In this document: one piece after another, positions 36,133 to 48,500 of the stretch
Layout of the letters: every line of letters starts with the position of its first letter
How positions within the stretch are numbered: position 1 is the stretch's first letter
DNA from: Culex pipiens pallens
Lineage: Eukaryota > Arthropoda > Insecta > Diptera > Culicidae
DNA: 64,000 nt
Reading direction: 5' to 3'
Assembly (NCBI RefSeq): GCF_016801865.2
Contig: NC_068937.1
Span: forward strand, 12,457,605-12,521,604
The notes under the pieces: model-generated
The model's database searches: none
What the model saw: the letters and a program-made list of their open reading frames with translations, nothing else
Told to the model about the DNA's origin: nothing
Translations under genes and position numbers: made by a program

Positions 36133-36600
36133 TTTTTTTGCCTTCCTCACCTCACTGAGGCAAGGCTATAAAATCACTCGAAAAATGAACTTCTTAAATA
36201 CGACTCCTAGATATACCTTAACGTATACCTATCGACTCAGAATCAAATTCTGAACAAATGTCTGTGGGGATGTGTGTAGACATGATTTTTTTTCCACACG
36301 ATTATCTCAGAACTGACTGTACTGATTTTGGCCGGATCCGCCTTATTCTGTTCGTTTTGGGGTCCCCTAAGACCCTATTAAATTTTATTCTGTTTAGTGA
36401 AGTACTTTCAAAGTTATGCAAAGAAAAAGTTTTTTTGTAGCTACAAAAAGGGTGATTTTTGCATAACCTCAAAGGCCGGGTCTTTTGGCTTTTTCGACTT
36501 TTTGACCACGCGGGGGATTGGCAGCCACACCCCCTTGCATGCGTATCGCTCGGTTGCCACATCGCTTAAGCAGTGTCTGCGTCTCTTCTAGAAAAATCTG
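36133..36600 (-). mobile_element. end fragment of the GTGAGGAAGGC family
   Basis: TTTTTGCCTTCCTCAC followed by ACTGAGGCAAGGCTATAAAATCACTCG matches the left end of the 10722-15962 element, and similarity continues through ACTCAGAATC and GAACAAATGTCTGTG. It has no 164-bp satellite. The other terminus was not found. Confidence 0.7.
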
Positions 36601-38008
36601 TATTAATTATGTTGCTGCATCATTTTGTCTCGACAAAGTTTTACACGAACTTTTTACTGAAATATATAACTCATGAGACTTTTCACCTTTATTTTGAAGA
36701 GTTGGTAAAAAAAAACAATTGAAAATTTCTGTTCAAGTAAAATCAATAATTACAAAAAAACAAATGAAAAAAAATTTAAAAAAAAATTAAAAAAAAAACT
36801 CTTAAATTAATTTGTAAATATAACCTAAAAGATTCTCGTCGTATCGTATCCAATCTAACCTTTCGAAATCATCCTGGAGAATGTTGAGATGATTTGTATT
36901 CAGACCAACTGCGTAAAGTTAACCACGAAGATGATTCGTTGACATGGATTTAGTTTGAGCATGAATGTTCAAACAACAATACAGTTCTGAAATAATAAAA
37001 AATTAATAAATCAAAAATAAACAAAAAATATTTCAAAAATCTCACAATAATTTAAAAATGCTCAAGATATTAAATTTTGTTTTAAGTTCCTAAATTAAAA
37101 AAAACGTTTAGGAAAATCATTGGTCGTTGTTCAAATCTGGAGTTTTGTCAAAGGTTAATAAGCTATTTTGTTTTCTATGCTTATAGGTCCTTTTCAAATA
37201 AAATTCTAGACATGTGAAAAACATGGCTCGTAGTTAATATTTTTTATTAAAATTTCAAAGATAAAAATGTTTCAAATCTTGAAACTTTTGAATAAAATTG
37301 ATAAAAAAAAAAATAAAAAAAAAATCTCAACATTTTTAAAAATTCTACAAATTGTTGAATAGCGAATTATTGAATGTTTATCTAGGTAGTTTTGTAATGA
37401 TAATGCTTCAGAATGGCTTGATCCCACCAAAATTAAACACAAAATGCATGCAAAACGGTAAATGCTATCACAATAAAACAAAAGAAAACACAAAAAAATC
37501 AAGACATTTTTAAAATCGAGAAGATTTCTATTTATTTGCTTTTTTTGCTACCCACGGTGGGCTTGTACTTTTCAGCATTTGTATCGAAAAGCAATTCTTT
37601 TCGAAACTTCCACTGCCACTAGGTGAATACGCTCCAAAATTTTGGTTTGCAATCCGTTCCACAAATTAGCATTCGACTCCCTCATCTAAGCTCGATCACG
37701 TAACTTCCTGCCCAGCACAGAAGGAAAAGCTTTGTAGAGGAAGAGATTGAGATTTAAATTTCGTCTCTTTTCTTTCGCCAACTGGTTATGTATGTCATTT
37801 CTTTTGCGAGTTCTACGAAGAAAAAAAATGGCAAAATCAAATTTTATTGAAGAATCATATTTATTCATAGTGAAATATAGTCAATGTTAGATAAATGCAC
37901 ACACATACGTTAAGCTGGCCGTCACAGCCTCACTCGACATGATTTGCATGTTCACGATCAGATAATGATAGCGTGCAAGCCCGCACAATAATGTCGCAGC
38001 ACAATCCG
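36601..38008. other. AT-rich spacer downstream of virilizer
   Basis: AT-rich. TTTATT (AATAAA on minus) at 38009-38014 and 37843-37848 are candidate poly(A) signals for virilizer; the first overlaps the stop codon, so the second is more plausible. No other gene seen. Confidence 0.4.
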
Positions 38009-38012
38009 TTTA

Positions 38013-38503
38013 TTAAATCGGCCTCGAGTACGGCCTTCCGCCGTACCGGTTGAACCCACGCCCGGACCGGGACCGCACGTGCGGCGCCCCAAAGTGGTTC
38101 TGGGAAGATTCCCGGTAGTGGTTGTGTCCACCACCGCCGCCACCACCCCCACCACCAAAGTGATCCCCGGACGGGCCATGCCTAACGTCTCGATCGCGAT
38201 TCCAACCTCCCCCGCCGCCACCACCACCACCACCACCTCCCCCACCGGAACCCGATCCGCCCGAGCGGCCACGATCCGAGAAGGAGCGGCCACGTCCCCG
38301 GCCGCTGCCCCGAATCGTGATAATGTCCCGCGAGAGCTTGTTGTAGCCGGTGGGCCCGGTCGGTTGAGCGCCGCACGTTTCCAGCGCCAGGAAGTCGTCC
38401 ACGTGGAGCGAGGGAGGGCGGGAGGTGTTTGGTGGGCGCGACCGGAACAGGTCTCCCCGGGTGATGGGGGCACGGGTGAAGCCGCGTCCGCGGAGGGGAG
38501 TTG
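38013..38503 (-). CDS. vir: virilizer coding exon 4 (RGG tail)
   Basis: Begins after TTCCCTATTCCAG and encodes the last about 162 residues. These include RGSGRGRGRSFSDRGR and two poly-Gly tracts (14 and about 10 glycines), ending NRYGGRPYSRPI and tandem TAA stops. The tail is likely RNA-binding by composition. The glycine runs are coded by GGN repeats prone to length change. Confidence 0.9.
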
Positions 38504-41500
38504 CTGGAATAGGGAACAAATATTAGAGCTGTATTTTAAGGGGGCCATTTCCCAAACTCACCGAAAATCTTCTTCTCCGGCCTCCCGGTGCTGGGTTCCA
38601 CCTCAACCCGTCTCGTCCGGAAGCACGGCGCCGTGGCCACGCGGTCCCTCGTCGAGTGCGGTGACGCCGACAAATGCAGCAACCGCTTGCAATCCGACGT
38701 CAAGTTACAATCCCCGGTCAGGCAACTCTTGGCCAGTTCCTGCAGGTCGCACGGAATCTGCTCCCGCTCCAAATCCTCATCGCAAGGAGAAAAGCTCAAC
38801 CAATAGCTCGCCTTCAGCTGATCCTCAAACTCTTCACTCACGATAAACACGCTCCTCGAGGCGTACTGCGTCACGATGCCTTCCGCCTGTGGCAACGGTT
38901 CCACCACGCCAAAGTCAAACAAACACTCGCCGCCCGTCGATTTCGCCTCCTTCAGCTGATCCAGCAACATCAACAAATTATCCTCCAAATTGTCCACCAC
39001 CGGCGGAACCAACTGGGCAGCCTCCTCCGGTTCCGCGTCCGGTTTCGGTTCCGGCTTGAAAAACACCAGCAACTCCTTCAACAGCTGGCCACAATCGCCC
39101 GGTTCGGACGGGGGCAGCTCCTGGCCCTCCTTCTTGATGACCTTGGGAACGAGCATGGCCCCCAGTTGTTCCGGCGTCAGGCGGATGGTGCGCTTGGGCA
39201 GGTTAAATCCGACCAGGGCCGTCTCGTCGATGGTGATGAGCGAGCGCCAGAACTCGGTCAGCAGGATGAACAGCTGGCGGTACGTGTCCGGGGCCTCGCG
39301 CGCTTTGTCGGCGAACTTTTGGACGACTGCGAGCATGGCGTCCTTGCGCTTCTCGACGGCGGTCAGCAGGATTGAGAGGGTGATGCTGCGGAGGAGGGAA
39401 ATGTGTGGAAATTTACTGATTTATTTCAATGTTTATTGATTCATCTTACAGAATGCAAAATTTTCTATGCACATATCACTAAACATAACCTGATTCAACG
39501 AATCATATGTGCGCTGAACTTTATATGGTAGGCCTGCCCGTAACATAAGGCATCCTCTACAACTTTGACGAAGATTTTTTTGTAAATTTTACATGTTTTG
39601 TAATTTTTTACATTTATTTTTTATTTTTGTCATTTTCATGATTTTTATCATACTAATCATTTCGGTAATTTTGGAGGTGATGTTTGGGGATTGGTCGGAT
39701 CGGGTCGGTCGTGAAGAGGCTCCGCGGCAAATTGTGAAAATAAGTGTGAATAATCGCTCATTGGTTTTGTAATCGGTAGTAAATGATAGTTTTTGAAGTT
39801 TTGAGTCGGAATATTATGGAGTTCAGCCGGAATATCGAAAATTAGAATCAAATATTCGCTTTTGAATTCGTCAAATCATGGAAGGAATCTTTGTTTTGTT
39901 TTTGCTCTTGTAGTCTTCGCTTGTGTTTTTCAGTTTCACTTTGTCCCTTAGAAACGTCACGTGGTTTGAATTGAAGCTTTTTGTAAAGCTTTTTCGGTGT
40001 CGCTGTCGGTGGGGAATACACGAAGGAAGAGTGAGAGTGACGGAAGATGCGCTAGTGGCGTTTACATCGTTTACATGGGATAGCGCATGAAAGAAAAGAG
40101 AAAAGAAAATCAGCTGCTGTCATCCCAAGAAGAAAGCACGCGTGCGAATGAAGTGCCGCCCGCAGTGGAATAATCAATGTGTGACCCGATCAGAAAAGTA
40201 AATGCGTTCAAAAGCTCTCTGGATTTTAGTGTTTGAAAATCGGCCGAGCAAAATCCAATCGGAATATGCATGAATGCGTTAAGAGTTATGCTGGATATAT
40301 CTACTTATTTAAAAATGTATTTGGAAGGATTTGATTTAAATGTTTTGTGTAAAATACGTTGAATTCAAGAGTTAGTTTTTTTAGATTTATTTATTATTTA
40401 TGGCTGGATTGGTGTTTGTGAGGCCTACTACGAGCCGATCAGGTGAGCTCGTTTTATGTCGAGCTTGGGTTTGTGAGTGTCTAGGGGGAGCGGAAAGAAA
40501 GGGTGTGTTTCGGAGAAGAAATTGTTGTGAAATTTACGAAAATCGTTTGATTGTGTTGGTGCTTTCTAATAGAAACGGTTGGTGTAGACCGGAAGGTGGA
40601 CACACGGACGTCATAGGCAGCGGGCCCGACGACAAATGGATTTGTTCAACGCTGCCGTCGTCTGGGCGGTGCGGTTGGGTTGCACCCAATATTGATGTTG
40701 CAGTAGCAGATGCGGAAAAGCGAGCTGTTGCCAGCCTGTAATACATGGGTGAGCTCGTTTCTTGATGACGTCTTAAGAATGTGTGAGTGTGCGTGTAGAA
40801 GAATGGATGATGAGTGTGTGTGAGTGCCAACTGCGAGTGAGTACTGTTTGGACAAGTGAGTGTCACTCACTGAGTGGCATGCTATGCTTTAACAGTAGTC
40901 ACACTTGTCCGTAATTATTGTCCTTGAAATTCAGCCCAATTTTGGGTACTTAGCTATTTTGGAAGTTTGATTATGATAAAAATCTATGTCTAAAATCTAA
41001 TGGTTCAGGCTAGAATAGCGTATTGGTTTATGTGTGTTTGAGAGCGTGGTTGAGTTTATTGTTTCCTTTTTTCAGCTCAATAAATATTTAAAGCCGCGTA
41101 AAATTAAAAAAATCGGTCGATAAAATAAATTTTCCTTTTGAATATTTTCGTCGTTTCATAATTTATTATTACCCTAAGTATACGCGTTTTTGATCGTTTA
41201 GTTAGTTTAGTTGCAATTCTATTTTTTCCATTATCGTTGTATCGCTGTTAAGATTCGATTTTGTATAGCGGGACCTCGCGGTTACTTTGCATTGTGTTTT
41301 TTGAAGCCTTTTATTTGATATTTTATTTTTCATAAGTCCTTCTTTAATCATCGTTGATCGGAAGGCACGCCGCCGGTTTAGATCGTTTAAGTTATTGTTT
41401 TAATTTCATAACAATCGTTTACGCGGTGTCCTGTTTTCTTTGCGTTCGGTAACTAAATTGTTCAAATAGTATGAAGATACTGATAAGTCCATCCCACAGC

Positions 41501-44500
41501 ATTACTGCTCGGTTGGCACGCGTTCGATTATAAAAAAAAAAACTTTTTTAAATAATTAATTATGTATCTTTCCGCAGCCGGCTGCCTAAGATTTTTTAAA
41601 TTTCAACCGATAAACAAATTGCTTATGGTCGCATCACCTACCACAGTGAATCCTGACCTTATACCCATCTTACTAACCCCTCAAAACTCATGTGATACTT
41701 TGTCGGAGACGCAGTCGATTTGGCGGTCCCATCACTCAAGTATCGGACTAACATTCCCATCCACTTCCCCGTGTCTTACCACTGGTCGTGGCCGGCGTCG
41801 GTATTGATCAGCACGATAGGGACCTTTGAAAATTGCGAAGGGGTGATGATTGGTTCCTACTTTTCATCTGTGGTCCACGGAGCAATGTTTGGGGGTCCTG
41901 GTCAATAACGAAGTAGCAGCTACGGGTAGACACCAATGCTATGCTATGCTATGCTACTAATCATTTCGGTAATTTTGTCATTATGTCATTTCGGCCATTT
42001 TCGATTTTTTAGTCATTTTGATCCTTTTGTTCATTTCGGTCATTTTGCTAATGGTCATTTTAGTCATTTTGATCATTTCGGTCTTTTTGGTCATTTAGGT
42101 CATTTTGATCATTTTGGGTTTTTCGGCCATTTTGGTCTTTTCGGTCTTTTTGGTCGTCTGGTCATTTAGGTCAATTGGTCATTTTTACCATTTTGGTCTA
42201 TTCGGTTATTTTGACCATTTTGGTTATTTTGACCATTTTGACCATTTTGGTTATTTTGGTCATTTTGGTCATTTAGGTCATTTTGGTTATTTTGACCATT
42301 TTAGTGATTTTGGTCATTTTAGTCATTTTGATCATTTCCGTCATTTCGGTCATTTTGGTCATTTCGGTCATTTTGGTCATTTCGGTCATTTTGGTCTTTT
42401 CGGCCATTTTGACCATTTTGGTCATTTTAATCATTTTGATAATTTCGGTCATTTCGACCATTTTGGTTATTTTGACCATTTGGTCATCTGGTCATTAAGG
42501 TCATTTTGATCATGTTTGTGATTTTGGTCATTTTAGACATTTTGATCATTTCGGTCATTTAGGTCGTTTCAGTCTTTATGGTCATTGAGGTCATTTCGGT
42601 CATGTTAACCGTTTTGGTCATTTTGAACATTTTTGTCATTTTAGTCATTTTGATAATTTCGGTCATTTTGGTCATTTTGACCATTTCGGTCTTTTAGGCC
42701 ATTTTGGTCATTTTGAACATTTTGGTAATTTTAGTGATTTTGGCCATTTTGGTCATTTTGGTCTTTTCGGTCTTTTCGGTCATTTTAGTGATTTTGGTCA
42801 TTTTAGTCTTTTTGGTCATTTTGGTCTTTTCGGTATTTTTGGTCATTTTGGTCATTTCGGTCATTTTGGTCTTTTCGGCCATTTTGACCATTTTGGTCAT
42901 TTTAATCATTTTGATAATTTCGGTCATTTCGACCATTTTGGTTATTTTGACCATTTGGTCATCTGGTCATTAAGGTCATTTTGATCATGTTTGTGATTTT
43001 GGTCATTTTAGACATTTTGATCATTTCGGTCATTTAGGTCGTTTCAGTCTTTATGGTCATTGAGGTCATTTCGGTCATGTTAACCGTTTTGGTCATTTTG
43101 AACATTTTTGTCATTTTAGTCATTTTGATAATTTCGGTCATTTTGGTCATTTTGACCATTTTAATTATTTTGACCATTTTGGTCATTTTGATCGTTTCGG
43201 TCATGTTAACCATTTTGGCCATTTTGACCATTTTTGTCATTTCGATAATTTCGGCCATTTTGGTCATTTTGGTCATTTTAGTGATTTTGGCCATTTTGGT
43301 CATTTTGGTCTTTTCGGTCATTTCGGTCATTTTAGTGATTTTGGTCATTTTAGTCTTTTTGGTCATTTTGGTCTTTTCGGTATTTTTGGTCATTTCGGTC
43401 ATTTTGGTCATTTCGACCATTTTGGTCATTTTGATCATTTCGGTCATGTTAACCATTTTGGTCATTTCGATAATTTCGGACTTTTTGACCATTTTGGTCT
43501 TTTTGACCATTTTGGTCATTTTGAACATTTTGGTCATTTTAGTCATTTTGGTCACTTTGACCATTTTGGTCATTTTGGTCTTTTCGGTAATTTCGGTCAT
43601 TTTGGTCTTTTCGGTCATTGTGGTCATTTCGACCATTTTTGTTATTTTAGTGATTTGATTATTTTGGTTATTTTGACCTTTGGTCATTTTGATCATTTCG
43701 GTCTTTTTGGTTATTTTGACCATTTTGGTCTTTTTGACCATTTTGGTCATTTCGGTCATTTTGGTCATTTTGGTCTTTTCGACCATTTTGGTCATTTAGG
43801 TCATTTTGGACATTTTCACCATTTTAGTGATTTTGGTCATTTTGATCATTTCGGTCATTTCGGTAATTTCGGTCATTTTGGTCATTTCGGTCATTTTGGT
43901 CATTTTGGTCTTTTCGGTCATTTTGACCATTTTGGTCATTTTAATCATTTTGAGAATTTCGGTCATTTTGGCCATTTTGGTCATTTTGGTCTTTTCGGTA
44001 ATTTCGGTCATTTTAGTGATTTTGGTCATTTTAGTCATTTTGGTCATTTTGGTCTTTTCGGTCTTTTTGGTCATTTTGGTCTTTTCGGTCTTTTTGGTCA
44101 TTTCGGTCATTGTGGTCATTTCGACCATTTTGGTCATTTTAGTGATTTCGATCATTTTGATTATTTTGGTCATTTTGATCATTTCGGTCTTTTTGGTTAT
44201 TTTGACCATTTTGGTCTTTTTGACCATTTTGGTCATTTCGGTCATTTTGGTCATTTTGGTCTTTTCGACCATTTTGATCATTTCGGTCATTTCGGTCATT
44301 TTGGTCATTTCGGTCATTTTGGTCATTTTGGTCTTTTCGGCTATTTTGACCATTTTGGCCATTTTGAACATTTTGATCATTTCGGTCATTTCGGTCATTT
44401 TAGTCATTTTGATCATTTCGGTCATTTAGGTCATTTTGGTCATTTTGGTCTTTTCGGTCTTTTTGGTCATTTTGGTCATTTAGGTCATGGTTATTTTGAC

Positions 44501-45507
44501 CATTTTAGTTATTTTGGTCATTTTAGTCATTTTGATCATTTTGGTCATTTTGACCATTTTAATTATTTTGACCATTTTGGTCATTTTAGTCATTTCGATA
44601 ATTTCGGTCATTTTGGTCATTTTGACCATTTTAGTCTTTTTCACTATTTTGGACCATTTTGGCCATTTTGAACATTTTGATCATTTTAGTGATTTTGGTC
44701 ATTTTGGTCACTTTGACAATTTTGGTCATTTTGGTCTTTTCGGTCATTTCGGTCCTTTTAGTGATTTTGGTCTTTTTGGTAATTTCGATCATTTGGTCTT
44801 TTCGGTCTTTTTGGTCATTTCGGTCATTTAAACCATTTTGGTCATTTTAGTGATTTCGGTCATTTTGACTATTTTGGTCTTTGACTGTGTCATTTTTTGT
44901 CATTTTGACCATTTTGGCCATTTTTGTGAATTTCTGTTTTTTTGTATACATATTTGTCATTTGACCTTTTTTTAATTATTGCCATTTTTGCTATTTTTGT
45001 AATGATTTGCATTGTTGTATTTTTTATTTTGTGCATTTTCATGATATGTTCGTTTTTTTTACTTTTTGTTTATTTTTTTGGCATTTTAGCTTTTTTTATT
45101 TTTAATATACTTGTCATTTTTGTAATTTTTTTATTTTTTATATTTGTCATTTTTGTTATTTTAGAAATTATGAATGATAAATTTTAATCGTTTTTGTCGT
45201 TCGGCGTATTACTTTTGCAATGATTTTTTTGTTTGTAATTTTTGTAATATTTATATTTTTTTACTTTGAAAAGATTTTCTTTTACAACCAATTTTAAGTT
45301 TTCGACACAGCTGAAAGGATTCTCGAAAACTCTGTACATGCAGTACAGAACTGTTTTTTTTATATATATATTTCTGTTTTCTTGAAATTTTTTGAAACTC
45401 AAGAGTTTTTGCAATTTTAGATTTAAAAAAATATAATAAGTGAGATTACCTATTTTTATTTATTTATTTTTTTTTTTATTTTTTTTATTTTTTTTTTTTT
45501 TTTTTTT

Positions 45508-45562
<55 letters not shown>

Positions 45563-48500
45563 GAGGGTGGTCCAGCCGCACATCGTTGATGTTGAAAGAA
45601 TCTGATCTGCCAATGAATTAGTACACTTCGACCAAATAAACACTGACGCTGTATGGATCTGACTCTAGAATAAATGCACAGTTGTGTGTTATTCATAAGT
45701 CCATTTTATTCAATTATTCATTTAAGTCCAAATATTCATTTGCTAACTACTTTGGATTGAAAATCTCAATTTTAATCTAAAATCCTCTAAACTTAATGTT
45801 CAAAACTAAACGTTCCTTTAACTGTTGCAGTACTACTTCTATAAAAAAAAACAATAAAAATTTGTTAACTAATGTACAAATAGGATAGAAATCGCGATTT
45901 TAAAAAGAAATGATCATTTACGTCAGAAGATCCGTAGTTCCTCGATTCGCAACAATGGTCAATACAACCATAATCCGAAAACCGTTAGTTCAACAGATCA
46001 ACGAATTTTGTCCGATATCATTACATTATTGATTGATCGAGACTCTATGGACAATTTGACATAAAAGAATGCCTAGTATTCTACATCTATCAAAGTTTAT
46101 TGACAGCATTACTCTAACTTAACAATTGCAACTAAATTTATCATCAAATAGATTTGGAAAAGATACTGATTTATTTTAAATGCTAGTGCTAAGCAACAAA
46201 TCAATTGTACTATCCTGAAGTCCCACCTAAATCCCACATTGTGATAGTGAAAAAGTCACAGAAGCAGCGGTGTCTTGTGCAATTGTGATATTTTCACTAT
46301 CGGAGAACTACCTAGTTCACGAAGACAGCTTATCGGTCAGCGCTTAAGCCCTGGGTCTGCGCCAAAGCGAGTTCTCGTAGCATGAAGTGGTGTCCATAGT
46401 GCTTATAAAAAAGAATGTATACCCAAATTTTAACTAATGCACTAGGATCAAATCATGCCCCTTGACTTTACAAGGCCCAGGGATAATTAGTGAGATTACC
46501 TATTAAAAATAAAAAAAAAATATTTTCTTAAAAAAGAACAGATTTTTTGATTTCACAAAAAAAAATGTTATTTTTTTAATTTGTTAAACGTGAAAATTTT
46601 GGATTTTTTGAAATTTTGATCGTGTTTTTTTCAATGAAATTTTGTTTTTATAGAATATTTAAAAAAAAGAGATTTTTTTTTTCATAACTTTACTTCCTTA
46701 TTTATATTTTTTTACCGAGTAAAGCATTAAGTTTGACATGGAATTTTTCATTTGCAGGTTTAATATTAACTTTTTGAAGCTTTTTTTTTTAATTTCGATT
46801 TCTTTTCAAATTTTTGCCTTTGGTTTTTGATGTTTTGGAATAAATCGATTTTTTTTTTATTCATAACTTATTTTTATTAGGTCCTTTTAGGTGCTACGAC
46901 CAGGTTGGGACCGAGGATCGGTTTAAAATCTAATATATAATAAAAGTAAAATCCATACTTGGAGATCATGTAACTACCGAGGGTTACTTGGTCCAAGCGG
47001 GTCTTGCAGGTCTTGAACCTGCCGATGTATTCGGAGAAAATACCCCACAGCTCAGCCGAACTGTAGAGCACCTCCCCGGCTTCCTTCTCCGTGGCTCCAC
47101 CGTCTCGGGAGCTACCTTGGCTGCTTCCTGCGGGTCGTGGGCGATCCTTCGATTCTCCATATTGAACTCCGCCGGCGTAAACGCCAGAACTGCTGGACTC
47201 TGCTTCTCCGCCTTCTTTGCCGGCGGTGTTGGTTTCGACGCCTGCTGGCGCCTCCGGATGAAGTCCGCACGCTTGGGGCAGCTGCGGTCCGTGGCTTCGT
47301 GGGCTCCAGAGCAGTTGGCACACCGCTTCGGCTCGGCTTCTTGGTCTTGTGGGGACCCCCACAGTTGTTGCACCTCCCCTTGAGGTGGCAGTTTCTGGTC
47401 CAATGGCAAAGCTGCAAACAGTTCCTGCACTGGGTCGCGTTCGGCCGCTTGTTCCGGTAGGCCTCCCACCGGATGATAGTGCTTGTCACAACTTTCATTG
47501 CAGAGAGCTTCTTCAGATTGGTGTATCCCTTGGGGAAGACCATAATGTACGGAGTTTCGTCCACGGTGGACTTTTCCAGCTTGAGATCCCTCTTCAGCAG
47601 GTACTTGACCTCATCCGGTTTCAGTTCATCAGGCAAACCACGAAGAACCACCCGATGATTTCGTTCGCTCCGTCGTTCGTGGGTGTAGAATTCCACAGCT
47701 CTTGCAACTTGTCAAAATCTTTGACAGAGAAGCAGGTCACCTTGGTTCCAAATCGGGTTAGTTTGTAAATCGGGTTGAAACCAAATTTACAACTTTCCAC
47801 TATTGCCACGAGCTTGTAAAAATCCGTGGTGCTCTTCACCACCAAAGGTGGTTGCTTTTGTTTACCTGCCGACTGGCCGGCTGGCATTGTTGTTGTTTTT
47901 GTTTTCCGCTAGCGGGCTGAACTTGTTGTTATTGAGCACATTCTGCTCCACTTTTCCTTCTCCGACGACAGCTCCGGTGATCTCAGGGGTCTTCTTCCGC
48001 TTCCGATTTCCGGGGATGAGTTGGAAATCATCCGTCTCGGAGGTCTCTTCCACCTCCATCCGTCAAACAACTCGAGACACGATGCCTTTAGCGCGCACGT
48101 CCAGCTTTTGTTCTTGAACATCGCTAAATCTGAATCAATTTCGCTAAGATTTTCAACGTTTGGCTCAAATTTCGTCTATTTGCCCATTTTTGCTAACAGA
48201 GCAAAAGAGATAGACTGTTTGTTTACAAACGCAGATTCGCCCTATCGAATTGTTACTTTTGGCAGAAAAAAGGCTCAAGCTCAAATCAATACTCACTCAT
48301 GCTCGGTCAGCAGCAGCATGGTCCGCACCGCCGCCACCAGCACCCCCATGCCGACCTCCTCGCTGGCAATGTTCTCCACAATCGTGCCGCAGCAGCTCTC
48401 GATGATCTCCTTGGGTGGGAGCGAGCACGCCAGCTGCATCATCGGCGAAATGTTCGCAAACACCATCGAAAACTCCGAATCCAGCAGGTTCTGGAACACG

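Noticed and set aside
40400..40741. A 113-codon ORF in virilizer intron 2
   Set aside because: Lies inside the 2.3-kb retroposon, has no domain and overlaps ORFs on the other strand.
41936..44831. Long Gly-His-Phe, Val-Ile-Leu and Met-Thr-Lys ORFs up to 338 codons
   Set aside because: Same artefact in the intronic 9-mer array; several frames and both strands are open at once.
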